From: Panulirus ornatus | Lineage: Eukaryota; Arthropoda; Malacostraca; Decapoda; Palinuridae | DNA: 64,000 nt | Assembly (NCBI RefSeq): GCF_036320965.1 | Contig: NC_092232.1 | Coordinates: 53,613,482 to 53,677,481, forward strand | Direction: 5' to 3' | In this document: one piece after another, positions 58,411 through 64,000 of the stretch | Layout of the letters: every line of letters starts with the position of its first letter | Numbering within the stretch: position 1 is the stretch's first letter | Made by a program: the position numbers and the translations under genes | The notes under the pieces: generated by a model | Told to the model about the DNA's origin: nothing | Databases searched by the model: none | Seen by the model: the letters and a program-made list of their open reading frames with translations, nothing else

Positions 58411-59042
58411 ATACTTTGTCGCTGTCTCCCGCGTTTGCGAGGTAGCGCAAGGAAACAGACGAAAGAAATGGCCCAACCCCCCCCCCCCCCATACACATGT
58501 ACATACACACGTCCACACACGCAAATAAACATACCTACACAGCTTTCCATGGTTTACCCCAGACGCTTCACATGCCTTGCTTCAATCCACTGACAGCATG
58601 TCAACCCCTGTATACCACATGACTCCAATTCACTCTATTTCTTGCCCTCCTTTCACCCTCCTGCATGTTCAGGCCCCGATCACACAAAATCTTTTTCACT
58701 CCATCTTTCCACCTCCAATTTGGTCTCCCTCTTCTCCTCGTTCCCTCCACCTCCGACACATATATCCTCTTGGTCAATCTCTCCTCACTCATTCTCTCCA
58801 TGTGCCCAAACCATTTCAAAACACCCTCTTCTGCTCTCTCAACCACGCTCTTTTTATTTCCACACATCTCTCTTACCCTTACGTTACTTACTCGATCAAA
58901 CCACCTCACACCACACACTGTCCTCAAACATCTCATTTCCAGCACATCCATCCTCCTGCGCACATCTCTATCCATAGCCCACGCCTCGCAACCATACAAC
59001 ATTGTTGGAACCACTATTCCCTCAAACATACCCATTTTTGCT
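58397..59042 (-). mobile_element. LINE-B copy 1: RT C-terminus and 3' tail
   Basis: On the minus strand from 59042 an open frame reads the thumb/C-terminal region of a non-LTR RT: MFEGIVVPTMLYGCEAWAM, RRRMDVLEMRCLRTVCG, LKWFGHMERMSEERLTKR, GTRRRGRPNWRWKDGVKK, and ends NRVNWSHVVYRG. These are family hallmarks (YG.E.W; MRCLR; WFGH..RM; RGRP...W.D). The frame is intact for about 140 codons, so this copy is relatively young. The catalytic domain is absent by 5' truncation. The 3' UTR follows (CCATGGAAAGCTGTGTAGG, CACACGTGT phrases, a G-run, and the tail ending GACAGCGACAAAG) before a poly-A/AT end. Confidence 0.88.
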
Positions 59043-59098
59043 TTCCTATGAGTCCACCAGGGGGAAAATGAAACACGATAAGTTCCCAAGTGCACTTA
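59043..59098. mobile_element. Penelope-like terminal segment, fragment
   Basis: CCTATGAGTCCACCAGGGGG, then AAAATGAAACACGATAAG, then TTCCCAAGTGCACTT matches the outer half of the foldback arm. With the right arm at 58213-58348 it places inverted copies on both sides of LINE-B copy 1. Confidence 0.8.
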
Positions 59099-59492
59099 AT
59101 AGAATCCATTACAGTAATCACTTGATACTGTCCATCATCATTCCCATCCACAGCAGCACCTCCACCATCATCATCACCAGACCGGTGGACTATTAATGAA
59201 TCAATCGTTTTCTTCTCAAACGAAGGAAAAACGTGATGCCTCTGATGCTATAAGTTCGCGAGGCAATTGCCATTACCAGGGACTGACGACCTTCGACGTG
59301 AGTCAGATACTGGCCTAGAAACCCTGCGGAGGGAAGACAAGGTTTCCACCACTGTTGACAAGGGTGGATTTCCTACGTTACAGACCATAGGAGTCAATCA
59401 TTTCGTTTATGTACGACATACTGTCCTATGACATGGGTCATACTCAGTACTCCTGGCAAGCATAAAGTGAGGAGTATCTTTTCTTAGCACAG
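59099..59492. other. Unassigned spacer
   Basis: A CAT/CAC triplet stretch lies at 59128-59180. Nothing else recognised. Confidence 0.4.

Positions 59493-59576
<84 letters not shown>
59493..59576. repeat. (GT)n microsatellite
   Basis: Pure GT for about 84 bp, the longest GT tract in the window. Confidence 0.97.
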
Positions 59577-59578
<2 letters not shown>

Positions 59579-59709
59579 TTATAAAGACTAACTACACTGT
59601 TTAAGTGGGAGAAAGTACATATGAGTGCTAACTTTGACTACGAGCAATAAAGTTATTCTTTACTTCCAATAGGCTGGGTTAGCCTCATAGTGCTGACCTC
59701 AGGGCACAG

Positions 59710-59711
<2 letters not shown>

Positions 59712-59795
<84 letters not shown>
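59712..59795. repeat. (GA)n microsatellite
   Basis: Pure GA for about 84 bp. Confidence 0.97.
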
Positions 59796-59799
<4 letters not shown>

Positions 59800-60238
59800 G
59801 GTGTGCCGAGGACCTGCTGGATAGGGCAGCCTCGACCCTGCTGACCAATATGTATCTAAGCCTCGTGAATGGCCTCGCTTCAAAGGGTGTGTAGCTCCGG
59901 CCAAAATGGAAAACCTTTTTTTTTTTTTTTACCCCCTTTTTCTGCGAACAAATTTCGTCTCCCATTTCACCCACGACTGTCATCTATTTCTTCCCGTAAG
60001 GGACGTCGAGGGAGGAGAGAGATATCTATCAATTGGTTCTGTTTAGAGACGTCTCTCGTGATATGAGAGACGAGGTCTTCGTCCAGCTCCTCACTGTTGA
60101 TGTCGGAGGAGAGTCGTTCCTCTCGTGGATTGCTTTCACGTCTTCGAGATTGTACGACAGCGTCGTCAAATATGGCGGGTAAAAAAATAATAACAAAAGC
60201 TACAAGAATGTTGTTTTTGTATTTCAGATGCTCGGCTG
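59796..60238. other. Unassigned spacer
   Basis: A T-run lies at about 59917-59930. A pyrimidine tract and AG at about 60209-60228 resemble a 3' splice site, but no coding exon follows. Confidence 0.4.
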
Positions 60239-60363
60239 ATCCCACAATCCCTCACCATACATCAAGGTCAACATTTACTATTCAGTCAATACGAACTGAT
60301 GATCCCACAATCCCTCACCATAGATTAAGGACAACATTTACTATTCAGTCAATACGAACTGAA
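60239..60363. repeat. 63-bp tandem duplication
   Basis: Two copies of ATCCCACAATCCCTCACCAT..., ending ATTCAGTCAATACGAACTGA, differing at a few positions. Confidence 0.93.
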
Positions 60364-60367
60364 CTAA

Positions 60368-60369
<2 letters not shown>

Positions 60370-60437
<68 letters not shown>

Positions 60438-60465
60438 ATATATATATATATATACATATATATAT
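60370..60465. repeat. (AT)n microsatellite
   Basis: About 96 bp of AT with two single-base interruptions near 60437 and 60455. Confidence 0.96.
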
Positions 60466-60664
60466 CCTTAAAGGATTCTCAAAGACGGACAATACATCTC
60501 CTTCCTCCCTTGTAACGTGTTATCGTTGGCTGTTACGTAACACAGGTAACAAGATACCTTCCTCTAGTAACCATGGTGGCTGAGGAAGACAATTAAGGAT
60601 GACGAGGTATTGATGAGGTCAAGTACATGTATTTAAGACGGTTTGATAATACATCACGATTCTT

Positions 60665-60750
60665 CGTTGTATATCAACTGACTGTTGTATTTCTCTCTTG
60701 TATCTCCCCTGATAATGACGTGATCACAACACGAAAGTGTATATTCACGT
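60665..60750. mobile_element. Penelope-like terminal segment, diverged fragment
   Basis: GTATATCAACTGACTG, TTGTATTTCTCTCTTGT, TCTCCCCTGATAATGACG and ACACGAAAGTG match the foldback right arm in order, with several changes (CTGATGA is CTGATAA here). Confidence 0.7.
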
Positions 60751-60995
60751 CTGATAAGTCTAGTTTGATTTTCCCAAATACTGATTGAACAGTCATTTCT
60801 TTCTTCTAGTCACTAAAATCTTGTATTTTCTGGTAAAACGAGGAGGATAGAGGAAGCGTAACACCTTCCGCTAAATGCGTTGGGAAATGTCATTTTGCTG
60901 AGATCTATTTTCGGGAAGTTTTCTTAAAACCAGAGTCAGCGATCTGTAGGTAGAGGAAAGTTAGCAACGGGCTAAGACCATTGTCGAGCGGGTGA

Positions 60996-61032
<37 letters not shown>

Positions 61033-61090
61033 CGTCCAAGGCACTTCTCAAACCAACGCCAGACTTTGTATACAGTCGCAAAGAAATGAC

Positions 61091-61096
<6 letters not shown>
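60751..61096. other. Unassigned spacer with a (GT)n tract
   Basis: GT repeat at 60998-61028. No gene recognised. Confidence 0.5.

Positions 61097-61170
<74 letters not shown>
61097..61170. repeat. (GA)n microsatellite
   Basis: Pure GA for about 74 bp. Confidence 0.97.
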
Positions 61171-61173
<3 letters not shown>

Positions 61174-61437
61174 GGATTAAAAGGAAAAATGGTACGTCCT
61201 TCGAGAGGAGCAAAAGGTTGGTTGCATCTGGAGGTGGGTGAGGATATAGCGCCTGCTCCTGCCTGCTCCTGCTCCTCACCTGTGGTCTACTGACAGCGGT
61301 GTGGCCGACCTGGACCTGAAAGATTATTATATTTCCGGGAAAGTCTTGAAAGAAGTTACGTTGGTTGGACAGAGTCTCCTTGAGAATCTCTTAGACAACT
61401 GTCCATCAAAGTGGTTATTGCTTTCGATATATATATA
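61171..61437. other. Unassigned spacer
   Basis: Normal complexity, nothing recognised. A frame from 61301 fuses by chance to the LINE-B frame. Confidence 0.35.
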
Positions 61438-61857
61438 TGTTTTGAAGTGGTTTGGGCACATGGAGAGAATGAGTGAGGAAAGATTGACCAAGAGGATATA
61501 TGTGTCGGAGGTGGAGGGAACGAGGAGAAGAGGGAGACCAAATTGGAGGTGGAAAGATGGAGTGAAAAAGATTTTGTGTGATCGGGGCCTGAACATGCAG
61601 GAGGGTGAAAGGAGGGCAAGGAATAGAGTGAATTGGAGCGATGTGGTATACCGGGGTTGACGTGCTGTCAGTGGATTGAATCAAGGCATGTGAAGCGTCT
61701 GGGGTAAACCATGGAAAGCTGTGTAGGTATGTATATTTGCGTGTGTGGACGTATGTATATACATGTGTATGGGGGGGGGGGGCCATTTCTTTCGTCTGTT
61801 TCCTTGCGCTACCTCGCAAACGCGGGAGACAGCGACAAAGTATAATAATATAATAAA

Positions 61858-61862
<5 letters not shown>
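61438..61862 (+). mobile_element. LINE-B copy 2: RT C-terminus and 3' tail
   Basis: The plus strand reads VLKWFGHMERMSEERLTKR, VSEVEGTRRRGRPNWRW and MQEGERRARNRVNWSDVV, then YRG and stop at about 61660. This is identical to copy 1 except Asp for His near the end. The 5' truncation is deeper than in copy 1, starting at WFGH. The 3' UTR includes CCATGGAAAGCTGTGTAGG, the G-run at about 61770, GCTACCTCGCAAACGCGGG and GACAGCGACAAAG, then (AAT)n/(AT)n. The upstream frame from 61301 is unrelated host sequence. Confidence 0.88.

Positions 61863-61897
<35 letters not shown>
61863..61897. repeat. (AT)n microsatellite
   Basis: AT tract joining LINE-B copy 2 to a Penelope-like segment, the same junction as at 58349-58396. 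Confidence 0.95.
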
Positions 61898-63006
<1,109 letters not shown>

Positions 63007-63090
63007 CCTGCAGGGTAGTTATCCTGCAGGGTGGTTATCCTGAAGGGTAGTTATCCTGCAGGGTAGTTATCCTGCAGGGTAGTTATACAA
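63007..63090. repeat. 16-bp minisatellite, about 5 units
   Basis: Units read TCCTGCAGGGTAGTTA with GGTGG and TGAAGG variants. Confidence 0.93.
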
Positions 63091-63164
63091 GCGGTGGGTA
63101 GGTGGATACTCGAGGTGTATAGGACACGTTCCCCTCTGCTCCAGGCCGGGGTGGAGGGATATAT

Positions 63165-63169
<5 letters not shown>

Positions 63170-63229
<60 letters not shown>

Positions 63230-63245
63230 GATAGATAGATAGATG
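63170..63245. repeat. (CA)n followed by (TAGA)n
   Basis: About 55 bp of CA, then four TAGA units. Confidence 0.96.
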
Positions 63246-64000
63246 TTAACGTACCCCACCTGTATAATGTTACAGTGGGACCAGCTGGGAAGGGTACAGA
63301 AAAGCGAATGCAGAATTTTCCTGGGCCCGTCTCACACATCCTGCCTCTTTCCAACGCGACAATCGTTCACGTTTGACTTGGCTGTAACTTAATGACTTTC
63401 TGATTACATTCGACTGCTTCTGAGCAGCGAATGACTTCGTTAGGGGGATACAATCCTGTAATCACATGACATATACACTGTGAGTAGTAGTAATACCACT
63501 GTATTAGTCCACTGATTGCACTCATCATCCCTTGGTCAGCGACTGTCGAGGTTTTCAGAAGCGACTTAAAACAGATTCACATCAAGATTCCCACACACCT
63601 GACCCGTGTGGAGCCCCAGTACACCAACCACACCAAACACGTCCCCCCTCGCTGGGTTCAATTTGTTTAAGTGCTCCTCTCTGTTTTGCACTGTTCCTCT
63701 CTGTTTTGCACTATCTCGAAATGTGCAAGACGAACTAAGGTCCCTTTCTTACTCTTTATTTCTTCCTCCCTCCCCTTGTGCTACTTCGTAAAGAAGGGAA
63801 CCCGAGACCCCGAGCCTTTGAATCAGATGAAATACAGTTTAAGTCCTGTCTCGTCTTTCAGGGCAGTATGTCTCGTCCTGATCTCGAACACACTGACGGG
63901 AAAGAGCGAATCGCTTTGGCCTCGACACAGGACACTCAGACTGTTGTCTTCTTTCGTGTGAAAACATCGATCTCGAGAACCGTGTCTCAACAACTTCGCT
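63246..64000. other. Unassigned region to window end
   Basis: CTCTCTGTTTTGCACTGTTC is duplicated at 63677-63715. No gene recognised. Confidence 0.4.

Noticed and set aside
60209..60228. 3' splice site and exon start
   Set aside because: A pyrimidine tract with AG is common by chance, and the following sequence is a 63-bp tandem duplication without coding signal.
61301..61660. 119-codon gene at 61301
   Set aside because: The N-terminal third is unrelated flank and the remainder is the C-terminus of a truncated LINE-B RT.

Overview
The window looks like repeat-dominated, gene-poor nuclear DNA from an arthropod, most likely a decapod crustacean. The reasons are very dense and long GA and AT microsatellites, many minisatellites, several families of decayed non-LTR retrotransposons, tRNA-derived SINEs with B-boxes, and a eukaryotic tRNA-Leu. 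The taxon is inferred from overall texture and from recollection of similar decapod repeats; no marker here proves it. No host protein-coding gene could be recognised. Almost all open frames are translations of microsatellites, minisatellites or broken retroelements. The only gene that looks intact is tRNA-Leu(AAG) at 48103-48184, minus strand.

Layout. 1-5.5 kb: an H-rich CAC-repeat element, AT tracts, and a 1.4-kb tandem duplication whose second copy (3640-4935) is riddled with small deletions. 7-9.6 kb: two SINE copies and a non-LTR reverse transcriptase (RT) fragment. 10-16.1 kb: minisatellites (24, 23, 24, 31 and 41 bp) and a LINE C-terminus. 16.4-28 kb: microsatellites, SINE and RT fragments, otherwise unrecognised. 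28.4-29 kb: an inverted second copy of the CAC-repeat element of 1.5-2 kb. 32.8-33.1 kb: the fullest SINE copy. 35.3-37.4 kb: a Jockey-type LINE (endonuclease end plus RT, broken), with a second partial copy at 43.7-44.7 kb that keeps its YADD motif. 38-46 kb: GA tracts and minisatellites (44, 30, 31 and 28 bp).

47.6-55.5 kb is the most striking part. A 5.8-kb satellite (49703-55524) resolves on reading into 236 complete units of only three near-invariant types (25, 25 and 24 bp) plus one hybrid. A short, diverged array at 47.6-47.8 kb holds one of each type side by side. The tRNA-Leu gene lies between the two.

57.7-62.1 kb: a nested retroelement cluster. It contains a second LINE family (RT C-terminus plus 3' tail) in two copies, a putative SINE sharing that LINE's 3' tail, and a Penelope-like terminal segment, one occurrence of which is a nearly perfect 285-bp foldback. 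The rest is microsatellite and unassigned DNA. The genes do not form a pathway; the biology visible here is retroelement and tandem-repeat turnover.
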